Positions 21,085-32,234 of a DNA stretch of 64,000 nucleotides are shown one piece after another. The position numbers were made by a program, and so were the translations under genes. Numbering within the stretch: the first letter of the stretch is position 1; each line of letters opens with the position of its first letter. The notes below the pieces were generated by a model. That model was not told where the DNA came from. It saw only the letters and a program-made list of their open reading frames with translations, and searched no databases. This DNA is from Lantana camara (lineage: Eukaryota; Streptophyta; Magnoliopsida; Lamiales; Verbenaceae), in assembly GCA_037501455.1 (NCBI GenBank), contig CM074857.1, positions 108,657,501-108,721,500 on the forward strand, written 5' to 3'.

Positions 21085-24000
21085 ATGGCAACCAAAAACC
21101 CTCTTGTATCGATCCTCGAGTCAAACAAGTTGACTGGTCCCAACTATTCTGATTGGCTGAGGAATCTAAAAATCATTTTAGATTCTGAGAAGAGAACTTA
21201 TGTTCTCTTCGAAGGGGAGCCTAGTCCCGAAGGGGAGGCTCTCACTCGGGCCGAGCGGGACGCGATTCAGAAGTGGAAGGATGATAATCTCCAAGCCCGT
21301 TGCCTTATGTTGGCTAACATGTCTCCGGACTTGCAAAGACAACATGAGCCCATGGAATTTGCTTGGGAGATTTACGACCACTTAGAGCAACTTTACCGCC
21401 CTCATGAACGTGTTACAAGGTATAACACTTCAAAGGAATTGTTCCACTTGAGAATGAGGGAAGGTTCAAGTGTCCATGAATATGGACTCAAGTTTCTTGC
21501 CCTTACTGAGAAACTTGCTTCCATGGACATGCCGCTGAAAGATGAGCTTTCAGTGGATTTGTTGCTAGCTTTGCTCCCACCATCATTCAACCCATTTGTC
21601 CTTAAATTCAACATGAATCATGCTGGTGCTACTGTAGCTGAGCTGATTAGTCAGCTTGTGACTGCTGAAAGCACGATCAAGAAGGACAATAAGGTTTTGA
21701 TGGTGAATGCTCCATCTTCCTCTTCTGGGCCTTCTAAAGGTAAGGGCAAGAAAGCCCAAAAGAAGAAGAAGAAACCCCTTAGGCCCACTGGTGGCATTTC
21801 GAAGGGGAAGGCCCAAAAGAAGAAGCGTGATCAGAAAGAGGATGTTTGCTTCCATTGTGGCAAAGCGGGACATTGGAGGAGAAACTGCCCAGAGTACAAG
21901 GCTACTCTAAAGAAAGGTATCTTTCTCGTTGAAGTGAATCTTTCTATTAATTCTAGTTCTTGGGTACTTGATACCGGTTGTGGAACTCATATCTGTAATG
22001 ATGTACAGATGCTAAGTGATGTTCAACAACTAAAAGAAGGAGAATGTGTCTTGAAGATCGGCGATGGCTCAAACGTTGAAGCTCGAGCTTTAGGCACAAT
22101 TAGATTAGATTTAGGTAGTTTTGAGTTAGTATTAAATAAAGTCCTTTATGTACCGAGCATTATTCGTAATATAATTTCAGTTCCAATATTAGATTGTGAA
22201 GGTTATGAAACTTATATTAAGAATGGTAAATATTTTATCAAACGGAACAACTCTTCCGTTCATATCGGTACTCTAAGTAATGGACTTTACCTAACTCAAA
22301 ATATCAATATTATGAATATACAACGAGAAACAAAGCGTAAGAGAGATGACAAAGTTTCAGCTCCCTTATGGCAAGCTAGATTAGGACACATTTCCAAGAA
22401 CATAATTAGCAAGATAAACACTTTAGGATCATTCTCTGAAAATGATCTCAAAGAGTTGACTTCCTGCGAATCCTGTCTCAAAGGAAAGATGTCCAAAGTT
22501 CCTTTTAAAGGAACTGTGGAACGTGCCACTAAGGTTTTGGATTTGATCCATACTGATGTTTGTGGACCGCTTAGTGTAAGCACTAGAAACAATCATCAGT
22601 ATTTCATAACCTTTACTGATGACTTTAGTCAGTATGGTTATGTATACTTAATGAAGTATAAATCTGAAGCTTTTGAGAAATTCTTAGAATTTCAAAAGGA
22701 GGTTGAGAACCAAACCGGTCACAAGATCAAAGCACTTCGATCTGATCGAGGAGGCGAATATCTTAGTGAAGAATTCCTTAATCATCTCAAAGATAATGGG
22801 ATTATCTCTCAGTGGACTCCTCCGGGAACTCCTCAGCTTAATGGAGTTTCTGAGAGAAGGAATCGAACCCTACTTGATATGGTTCGTTCCATGATGAGTT
22901 TCACTGACTTACCACCTTCTTTCTGGGGTTATGCCCTAGAAAGTGCAGCAAAGATGTTGAATCTAGTTCCCTCTAAGTCAGTCCCTAAAACGCCCTATGA
23001 AATGTGGCATGGTAAAATCTCTAGTTATTCTTATTTAAGAATTTGGGGTTGTCCTGCTTACGTGAAGAGGACAGTGGGAGATAAGTTAGAATCTCGTTCT
23101 AACTTATGCTACTTTGTAGGTTATCCTAAGGAATCCATAGGATACTATTTCTATGATCAATCTGAGCAAAAGGTGTTTGTTTCCAGAAATGCCACTTTTC
23201 TTGAGGAACCGTTCCTTAAAGAAAAGAAAGGCAAGATCATAGAATTAGAAGAAGTACAAAGTGACCCCACACCACCCACTAAAGAAACGTCCTACTCTGA
23301 TCAACAACAACCAATCACGAATTTCGATACACATGAAAATCCTCCTCTAAGGCGTTCTGAACGCAATCCTAGACAGCCGGAGAGATGGTATGGATTCTTC
23401 CATGAAATCTCTCAAAAGGATAATGATCCTTCAACATATGAGGAGGCACTTTCAGATTCTGAGTCTGAACAGTGGATAGAAGCCATGAAATCCGAAATGG
23501 ATTCCATGAACTCCAACCAAGTTTGGACCTTGGTAGATTTGCCTGATGGGGTCAAACCCATAGGTTGCAAATGGATCTTTAAGAGAAAGCTTGGAGTTGA
23601 TGGAAGCATTGCAGCCTACAAAGCAAGACTGGTTGCAAAAGGATTCACTCAGAGACCCGGCGTGGACTTTAACGAAACCTTTTCACCACTTGCAATGCAA
23701 AAGTCTATTCGGATCATGCTTACCATTGCTACATATTATGACTATGAGATATGGCAAATGGATGTGAAAACTGCCTTTCTCAATGGTGACATTGACAAAG
23801 ACATTTATATGGAACAACCCATAGGTTTCACATTCAGTGGGAGTGAGCAAAAGGTTTGCAAACTCCGAAGATCAATCTATGGATTGAAACAGGCTTCTAG
23901 GAATTGAAACATTCGATTTGATGAATCGGTCAAAGCGTTTGGCTTCATCCAAATTTCGAATGAATCATGTGTGTATAGAAAGGAATTGGAGACCTCAGTG

Positions 24001-25005
24001 CAATTCTTAGTACTTTATGTTGATGACATCCTTCTTATTGGGAATTCAAAGGATGACATGAAAGTGACTAAGTTATGGTTATCGAACCAATTCGAGATGA
24101 AAGATCTTGGTGATGCGTCCTATATCCTTGGAATTAAAATCTATAGAGATAGATCTAGAAGGTTAATAGGACTATCACAATCGATGTACATTGACAAAGT
24201 ATTGAAGAGATTCAATATGGAGTCAGCAAAGGTTAAGAACCTTCCTATGAGTGTAGGAACATGTCTTTCAAAGAAGATGTGTCCTAAGACTAACCTTGAG
24301 AAGGAGAGAATGACTCATACACCTTATGCATCAGCAATAGGTAGCATAATGTATGCAATGTTATGTACTCGACCGGATGTGGCTTATGCACTTAGTGTAA
24401 CAAGTCGTTTCCAATCTGACCCTGGAGATGGTCACTGGGCTGCCGTGAAGAATATTCTTAAGTACTTGAAAAGTACTAAAGATTTATTCTTAGTTTACGG
24501 AGGTCAGAAAGATCTTACTGTCAAAGGATACTGCGATGCAAGCTTTGCGTCTGACTTAGATGATTTTAAGTCAATGTCAGGATACATTTTCTGCCTAAAC
24601 GGCGGAGCAGTAAGTTGGAAGAGTTCCAAGCAAACAACCACTGCAGATTCGACCACTGAGGTCGAATACTTAGCTGCAAATGATGCAGCTAAGGAAGGTG
24701 TTTGGATTAGAAACTTCATTCAAGAGTTGAATGTTGTTTCTAGCATGAAAGACCCCATTACTGTGTTTTGTGACAACACTGGGGCGGTTGCTCAAGCAAG
24801 AGAACCAAGATCTCACCAACGGACCAAGCACATTATGAGGAAGTATCACCTAATCCGTGATATTATCAAAAGAGGAGATGTGCTAATTGAGAGGGTCACA
24901 TCAGCAGAGAACGTGGCAGATCCACTTACTAAACCCCTTAGTCGAGAAGCTTTTCAAGGTCATCTTCAGAAGATGGGACTTAGAGTAGCTTTAGAATGGC
25001 TTTGA
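21085..25005 (+). pseudogene. copia gag-pol polyprotein, one premature stop
   Basis: One frame of 1,307 codons runs from ATG 21085 to TGA 25003-25005, interrupted only by TGA at 23905-23907. Gag occupies roughly residues 1-280, with a Lys-rich stretch and a CCHC knuckle (CFHCGKAGHWRRNC) from residue 255. Protease has D296 in LDTGCGTH. Integrase has the HHCC-type region (H near 435, CESC) and the triad D491, D554, E590 (35 residues between the last two). RT carries YVDD near codon 978, and RNase H at the end has CDASFASD, EVEYLAA and CDNTGAVA. The stop lies early in RT, after the KQASR motif where the family normally has Trp. So the element looks freshly silenced and not decayed; it could still act in trans or be moved by relatives. 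Confidence 0.93.
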
Positions 25006-25006
25006 C

Positions 25007-25021
25007 GGGCAAGTGGGAGAT
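25007..25021 (+). other. polypurine tract of the nested copia element
   Basis: GGGCAAGTGGGAGAT lies directly before the 3' LTR at 25022 and primes plus-strand DNA synthesis. It begins one base after the gag-pol stop codon. Confidence 0.85.
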
Positions 25022-26912
25022 TGTTAGGAATAGTGCCCTAGAAAGCCGATTGTATATCCGCTTTGTGCTTTCCCTTATTGTAATCACAGACAATCTTTGA
25101 ATGAAATAACGAATTGAGGCAACACTTCTTTATATGCTCTTGTTTGGTATGCGTTTACTTTATCTGTGCATGTATGAGAACTCCCCTAATCCTGATGACT
25201 TTAGGACTCTGCCATTTAGGTGAAATGGTTCATGAAACGAGCCCTATATCACATAAGTCATGATTAGTAAAATACTCCAAGCCGATGAGTCCTACAGACA
25301 GTGGGAGTGTCAACCTGACTCCTCTAAGGCTTGCTTGTGGGATCACGCCCTTAAGAAGGACCACGTTGTTTCATGGAGGTGGAAAGTGTATAGTTGATAC
25401 GTGCGTGATACATGAGGGTGCTTACTTTAATAAGTGAGCTCACTGAGGCGCCCCGTGTGAGAACATTCCTAAATGGGAAAGGAAGTTTCTATTTCAGGAA
25501 ATGGAAACTTCCAGATTAGGAAATATCTCACGAGTCATTGATGTGATTAATTGATCCTTAGACTTGAGGTTCCTTGTCACTTTATGAGTTAACTCTGTAG
25601 TCTTAGGTATAAGCTTTAAAGGGTGTCGCCTTAGACAACTGATTCAAGGCTTATGCTGGGGCTGCACAAGTGATTCATAAAAGTGAATGAGAATCAAGAA
25701 AGGACCTACACTTGCATTTGCAAGGTGATCTCTTATTGTGTAAGTCATTCATATACCATATGGAGTCCTTGGCCAAGGCAGTAGATCAAGACATCAAGAA
25801 AAGGGTTTCTTGGATTGAGATCAAATGGATATGAAATGCACTTAGCTTTAAGACCGGATTATTAGGGTTCTGATTATTCCCTTGCCCTAGATCTTGGTTG
25901 AGAGATAGTAAGTAGGAGGATTGTATCTCACATGAATCAATGACTTAAAGGTTCTGTCGAATCCGAACATTCCAATTCAGGTAGGGGTTAAACACCTGTT
26001 GCTAGACTATGGTCGTTTAATCTGTGGACTGATTAATTAATTAATTGGGGTCACTGCTAATTGAATTGAGAACCTAGAGGGTCACACACAACAACTTGGT
26101 TACATGAGTTGAGGCTTAAAAATGATTAAACGAGTTAATAGAACCTAAGGGGTTCCACACGTGTGAAATCACACGTGTGGCTCACGTGATTGGACACGTG
26201 TCATACGTGATTATGTGATGTTAAATAATTAATGTGTTAATTATTTAATAGACTTTGGTTTAATTTTGAATTAAAAAGAAAGTCTAATTTTGGAGAAAAT
26301 AATCTAGTTAATTAATTAATTAGATAAAAATAAGTTATTTATTTTATAATAAATAAAGTATAAAATTATCCAAAAATAGTTTGGATATTTTTAGCTCTCT
26401 TAAAAGTTGACTAGAATTAGAATTCAAAGTCAAAGTTGGAAAATACTTGATGATCAAGTAATAGGAGAGAGAGGAACCAAATCCTTTCCCAACTAGGATT
26501 TGGATCGGCACCCTCTCTCTATAAATAGGGGAGCTCGAGCTCCTTATGGAGCTAATTGACAATTCTTGGTTCATGTGTTGAACACCTTCCTTTCTCCAAG
26601 ATTAAATTAAACCCTAGGTTAAGCCTAAACACTAACTAGAGAACTAGCATCCTTACTAGTTAGATTGTGATCAAGTTGGTGGACTTTCTCTAGAGACTTC
26701 AAGTTAGAAGTTTGAAGATTCGAGCTTTACCAAGGAGAGGGGATCAAGCCGCGAGAAGAGCGTTCTTGGGTGGCTTGAAACGCTTCAAGAAAGAATAAAA
26801 GAAAAGTAAGTTTTCTATCTTTACGAATTTGGTTACACGATTGCGAGTTCTAGGTCCTTTTGTTGGGAAAATTTTTTAAATTCCGCTGCTTTCTGATTCG
26901 TGTTTTCCAACA
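25022..26912 (+). repeat. 3' LTR of the nested copia element
   Basis: 1891 bp, near-identical to 16946-18853. It lacks 17 bp inside the ACGTG cluster (around 26202) and differs by only a handful of substitutions. Confidence 0.95.
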
Positions 26913-26917
26913 AAAAT

Positions 26918-27518
26918 TCCTAAGTAACCAACAATTCGCAACCAGCTCGCGAGCGTGCCTGTACAGTGCTGGGTAAAAGTGGTAAAGAACCTAATGTGCA
27001 TACACAAATGTCCTAGTAGGCCCGGGTTGCTTACCAAACAAGCACCCTGCGCTCGAAATTAGGACTGGCTACGTACCTTGGTCAAGCTACATCCTACAAG
27101 GGGAAAATCTTTTGGATAAGTTTCTACAAGTCCCTAACCAGGGTACTCCCAAAGCAGGACCCTCGCGTTAGACAAGGGCTCACCGCAGACCCTTTTACCC
27201 TACTTAGGAAAATTTTCTCAAGTCTTGAATCAGGGCATTCTCAAAATAAGACCCTTGTGTTTACTCAAAGACTTAGCAAAATTTTCCAAGTTATATATCA
27301 TTATCTTAACATTACAAGATTTTGATAAAGCAAACACAAAGTAAAAATTCATGGCATAACATTACAAAAGGTAAAAGACACCCAATTATTAAAAAGAAAC
27401 TTTCATTAATGAAAAACAAAGCGTTCAAGGCTACAGAACAAGGGCACCATGGCCCATGGAATTCATCAGAAAATAAAAAGAGATACAAGGAAATTTTCTC
27501 AAGAAATAGAAGGGAATT
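26918..27518 (+). repeat. 3' region of the Tat element, right part of the degenerate tandem array
   Basis: Continuation of the non-coding 3' region beyond the copia insertion, with further diverged units near 27101, 27204 and 27270. It ends where the antisense gene's stop codon begins (27519). Confidence 0.55.
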
Positions 27519-30500
27519 TCAAGCAGCAGCGGCGACATCCTCTTCTAGATTCACCACTTGAGGGGCAGGCTCATTTTGAACAGGGGCAACTGGTTCTTGC
27601 GCTTGAGGGATTGGCTCATTCAAATCTTGAGCAGGGGGAGGTGGCAAACTTGATGACCCAGTAGCCTCAACTGCTGGTGCGAGAGTATTATCACTGGCCA
27701 GAGCAGGAGTGTCTTCAACCATTGGCACTTGGGGCACGTCTCCCTGAGGGTCCTCAGGAACGATTATAGCATTGTCACTCCCCTCGTTTTGTTCCACTAG
27801 GGGCTCTTCCTCCACTGGATGAGCGGCCATATACTCGTCTTGAAGGAGTTTAACTATGTAGTTGTACTCAGGCTCACTAATATTAGCCTCTGGATCATCC
27901 ACCCTCTCTTCGTGCGCTGTGCAATGCTCATCGAGGGCTAGCCCCATATCCTTCCTCCCTCTTGAAGTAGCAGTCGTCAAGCCTAAGTGGATCAACTGCT
28001 CTGTGGCCAAGTTGAAGGCCTTCTGAGCCTCGTCAAAACAGTAGAGCGAGGCAGCAAAGGAGAATGTCTTAGAATGGCAGAATTTGATGATGGCCTCCTT
28101 GCCTGCCTTCTCGATGCGCTCGGGAAGCTGTGTGATTATGTCCGCATACTTCTTCTCAGCTGCGTTAGACTTTGTGACCCACCCATTCCGAGCATCCATC
28201 AACTTCTTGTGATTCTCGTTGAGGGTATTGTAGTCTGTGCGGTATTTCTTCCGAGCGGATTCCGATTTCTTAAGATCATCCTCCAGCTTCTTCACGTATG
28301 CTTGTATTTTGTCATGTTTGGTTTGGAGAGATAAAAAGTTGGCATTCTTCACATCCAGCTCCTCTTGGATCTGAGCTGGGTCATTCGAGCGCACCATCTT
28401 CTTATATTTTGCTTTACGCTCGGAATAGACAGTGGCTCGTATCTGAAGATTTTTGGCCCTCGGGGAGTACTTGCTGCATTTTCCAAAAGAAGAAGGCATT
28501 CCATACTTAGCATCTTTTTAAGAACATAAGGAAATGTTTGAATAAAGGGAAAATAAGAAGACTTACGGAAATGAGGGCATGGATCATGTCCCCGGTAGGG
28601 ACACAAATGAGACGAGCTGGCTCGCGAGCTCCGTGAGTCAGCTCGAGGTTAGCTCGCGCTCAGGTTCGAACATGGTGAGCCGAGCCGAGCCGAGCCGAGG
28701 CTCGGCTTGAAGACCTTCGAACCCAAGCCCGAGCCAGCTGTATCTGGGTTCGTGGCTCGGGAGTCGCGAGCCCTTAATATAATTTTTAAAAAATATATTA
28801 TATATATATATATATATATTATAATACATATATTATATATATAATATATATTATAACCTTATATATATATAGATTATATGTAAAGCTTTGGTTTTAACGT
28901 TAAAATTACTTAACAGTTAAAACCCTAGATCTGGATCTGGTTTTGGAAGCAAAATTTCTCTGCCTCACTTCGCCATTTACACCTCCATTTTCACCACACT
29001 CCCAGCACCACCTCCATCTCGCACCAGCGAGAGAACAAGCATCAGCACAGCGGAGTAGTTCCTCTTCCTCCATCTCGCACCAGGAGTAGTTCCCGTTCAA
29101 GCAGCAGAGCAGAAAACCTTGGGATCCTGTCACGAAGCCACCACCACGACGCCACCACCCACCGTCGCCGTCTCGCTTCACCGTCGACCACCTCAGCCTC
29201 CTTCTCAACCGAAGCGCAGCTACCGCCGCCTCTCTCTCTCTTTTTTTTTTTTTTTTGATTTATTTCCTTGAATTTCAACTTTGATCCCTTTGGATCGGAT
29301 TGCATCTCTATTTTCTGCCCTTTTTTTTCCTTCTCTCTCTCTCTCGTTTTATTGATTTATTTCTATGAATTTTAGTTTGGATACCTTTGGAATAATTTAG
29401 AGGAATTAATTTGTCAAAATACTTTGTAATTAGATCTGGTTTTGCTTTGGCTACATGGAAAAAATTAGATCTGGTTTTGTCAAAATATCTTTTTGATTTT
29501 TGCTTTGGCTATATGGAAAAAATTAGATCTGATTCTTTGGGTTGCACGTATGTAAAAGACACAGATCCAGATTTGGCCAAATAAAATTGAAATTTTCCAG
29601 GTTTTCCTTAATGGCTCGTGGATCGGCTCGGCTCGCCCGAACTTCACTGCGAGCCAAGCCCGAGCCACCTCAGCTAGGGTTCGATGGCTCGCAAGCCTAA
29701 TTTTTAAGGGCCGAGCCCGAGCTCGAACCTTGAAAAAACACCAAGGCTCGGCTCGGCTCGTTTTCATACCTAGTCCCCGACCACCTTTTCTGTGTTCTGG
29801 GAGAATAGCGCTTGGTGGTCCCCTGTGAACTGGACCCTATCGTAGAGCCCATGGGTGATGGACCTTGAGGGTGTATGCTCGCTCAGGAGGATGGGGCCCT
29901 CGTTGGGTAGGCGCTCGAAATACCTATCCCAGGCGCGCTCAAAGCTCCACAAATGGTCTTCCTCGGAAGACGAAGTGTCACCGTCCCCTCGTGTGCCCTC
30001 GACTACTTGTTTGCCCTTGCCCACTATGGGGATGGCATCGGGCATCCTTTTTCTTTTGCAAAAGGCTTGGGCACCATTCCCTTGGTACTCTCGGATGACC
30101 ACATTCGAGCGTGGCCTCGTTGTTTCCGTGGCAAGAGGAGTGACTCCCCTCGGGTCGGTGGTATCTACCGGCCTGGAAACGATCCTCGTTTCAGTACTGG
30201 CCTCTCGGTTTTCTCCGCGGCCTCTGGATTGTTGGGCAGTGCTTGAACTTGCCCCTTGATGGCCCCTGCGACCATCACCAGGACCAGCCCCTCGGCCGCG
30301 TGTGTTTTGTTGGTTGCCTTGGGGTTGCAGGCGTTGTTGGCGGTTGCGTGCGTTGACAAAGTTGGCAACATTGCGCATGTTTCCTCCTGCCATTATGATA
30401 TTTGCTCCTGGAAAAGGAAAGAAGACAAGGGTTAAGCTATTTGTATAAAATTCACAAAATACAAGTACAATTATGGAGTTAGCAGCCCTATCTAGAGTTA

Positions 30501-31589
30501 GTGCCCTAAGATCTAACCATCTCTCTCCAAGTTCCGAGCGGGAGGGTTGCTGAGGAAATGAGGGTCATTTGAAAGCCCACAGAGGAACATGACCTCTACA
30601 TCATCTATCAAATCCTTAGCTTGTATCAGCCAGCCCTTGTCCCTCAGGGCACCCGCCAAGTCTTGAGCCCAGTTTTCAGGGAAAATAGGTTCCAACAGAC
30701 GGTGCCTCACAAGGGGACCCTCCCCATGCGAAACCCACTCTCGTGGGACCCCAAAATCGTCATCTTGCGGAGCCCTCACAAAGAAGAATTTTTCTTTCCA
30801 TTTCACTCCATAAGTTGACGAGGGGGAATTGATCAGCTTCAAGCCCGCCTTCGCTTGGATGTAAAAGAAACCCGCCCTCGGAGACGAGCGAGGTGATCGG
30901 GCCACTTGGAATAAAGCGTTAAAATTGCGCATAGAAGGCTGGTTTCCTGTACACTTCATGAGAATGATGAAGGTGGTTATGAGCGCCAGGCCATTGGGGA
31001 CGATCTGCGAGGGACTCAAGTTGAGATCATTGAGTATACTGGCTACTGGGACAGGAATAGGGAATCTCAAACCCCCAAACGCCACTGAGTCTTTGAAAAT
31101 AGTCATCTCTCCGGGTGGGGGGTTGTTAGCCCGCTCATGAGGGGCCAAGATTCTCCAATTGAAACGCTCATCCCATTATATTGGGGCCATCATAGAGGTT
31201 ATCTCCCCTAGGGTAATGGTGCTGGGAGTTTCCTCAAGGGGCCTCTCGGTGGCCTGCATACCGGAGCCCCCACCCTCGGCTGGACCTTTGGCTTTCTTGG
31301 ACTTTTTCTTGCGCCTGGCTGGTGGTTGTTCTGATGGTCCCGTGGCCTCCTCCTCGAGGGCCGGTGGCGGTAAGACCACTTTTACTGTATGACGATAAGG
31401 GTAAGTTGCGCTCTCTGTTATTGGGAGCGTCACCCCTTGTCTCTCCACCTCCATCACCAATTCCATTTCTTCAAAGATATGCTCAACGCCCCCGGGATTT
31501 CTATCTTCCATGGCGGAAACCGCGGCGTCTAATTCCTCATCCCTTGGAGAGTTAGGGTGGGATGAACTTTGATTGGCCATTTCCTCCAC
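27519..31589 (-). pseudogene. antisense gene of the Tat element, three inferred exons
   Basis: Read on the minus strand, long coding stretches join through plausible introns. Exon 1 is 31589-30518. It has an acidic and basic N-terminus, then a domain with GLRFPIPVPVASIL, PNGLALI and VKWKEKFFFV that resembles the plant domain annotated as putative gypsy-type transposon protein. Intron 1 is 30408-30517, donor GTTAG and acceptor TTTTCCAG. Exon 2 runs from 30407 to 28567. Intron 2 is 28506-28566, donor GTAAGT and acceptor GCTAAG, only 61 bp. Exon 3 is 28505-27519, with a coiled-coil segment (EELDVKN...KKLEDDLKKSESARKK) and a Pro/Glu-rich tail. Both junctions keep the frame. The copy is broken by an in-frame TAA at 31176-31178 and by the hAT insertion at 28596-29772. 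The function of such genes is unknown. Confidence 0.72.
28596..29772. mobile_element. hAT-like non-autonomous element in exon 2 of the antisense gene
   Basis: Ends TAGGGACACAAATGAG and, in reverse complement, TAGGTATGAAAACGAG form imperfect inverted repeats. Dense subterminal GGCTCG/CGAGCC motifs follow on both sides, a hallmark of many plant hAT elements. The flanks GTCCCCGG (28588-28595) and GTCCCCGA (29773-29780) are an 8-bp duplication with one mismatch, as expected for hAT. The interior has an (AT)n tract (about 28797-28870), a GC/CT-rich block (28970-29250) and no transposase. It interrupts the antisense frame just after a GGGGAC codon pair. Confidence 0.8.
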
Positions 31590-31904
31590 CTCGCGGGCAA
31601 ATTCCTCGACATGATCTCCAGATATGGTTTTTAGAATTCAGAGGAAATATGGGAGATTCTAAAGATTTGGAAACTTTGGGAAACAAATGGAATTCTGGGA
31701 ACTTGGGGAAGCAAATGGAATTCTGGGAAGATTGATCCTATTACTCTAGGGTTAGCAGGAAGAAGTTAGAAGATAAAGAAAATTATTTACGGCTGAAAAG
31801 TTCTTGGGGAGTCTTATTGCTGAGATTTCTCTGCAAATTGCTTGGGAAGCTTGGAGATTTGCTCTGAGAATTCTGGATGCGCAAAAGATGAGACTGATTT
31901 GGGA

Positions 31905-31930
31905 TCCCCTAGTTATAGGAGGAGAGGTTG
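31905..31930 (-). promoter_or_regulatory. possible TATA element for the antisense gene
   Basis: The minus strand reads CTCCTATAACTAGG here, about 320 bp upstream of the antisense ATG (31589). It is the best TATA-like match in the segment between that ATG and the 3' LTR. Motif evidence only. Confidence 0.3.
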
Positions 31931-32220
31931 GTACGTTTCTGGCATTTGATTTCAAAGTGCAATCATTTCCTGCCTAGGTAGCTGCCCACTTTTGTGAACC
32001 ATCACCCACATCCCGAGATTCACACGTCGTTTCCTGAAGAATCGCGCCCATTCTCCAATCAGCGTTTATTGCGGGTCAGTATGAGCGGTCAGTTAAAAGG
32101 ACAACATTTAATGCTTGCTCAGAGGAATATTTCATCGTACGCCAGCTTCCCTCACGAGCGTCGCCCTCGGGATTTAAGAAGATTTAAAATTCTACAACTC
32201 TTATCACTAAGGACTACAGA

Positions 32221-32234
32221 ATTGGGGGGCAAAA
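32221..32234 (+). other. polypurine tract of the gypsy element
   Basis: ATTGGGGGGCAAAA directly precedes the 3' LTR at 32235. It is purine-rich with a G run, as needed for plus-strand priming. Confidence 0.75.

Larger units (their letters stand above)
16946..26912 (+). mobile_element. Ty1/copia LTR retrotransposon, young and nearly intact, nested in the gypsy element
   Basis: Complete insertion: LTRs at 16946-18853 and 25022-26912, primer site, one long gag-pol frame, polypurine tract. The target AAAAT is duplicated exactly at 16941-16945 and 26913-26917. The LTRs match almost perfectly: about nine substitutions by eye, plus a single 17-bp length difference that accounts for 1908 versus 1891 bp. 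The 2.2-kb leader between primer site and gag is unusually long and structured. The copia domain order (gag, protease, integrase, RT, RNase H) is clear; I do not assign a sub-lineage. Confidence 0.95.

Noticed and set aside
28906..29305. Minus-strand frames of 100 and 87 codons inside the hAT element
   Set aside because: Overlapping frames over a GC/CT-rich block; kept only as a possible captured fragment, not a gene.
29855..30259. + strand frames opposite antisense exon 2
   Set aside because: The minus-strand reading has splice-compatible, family-like coding content; the + frames are shadows.
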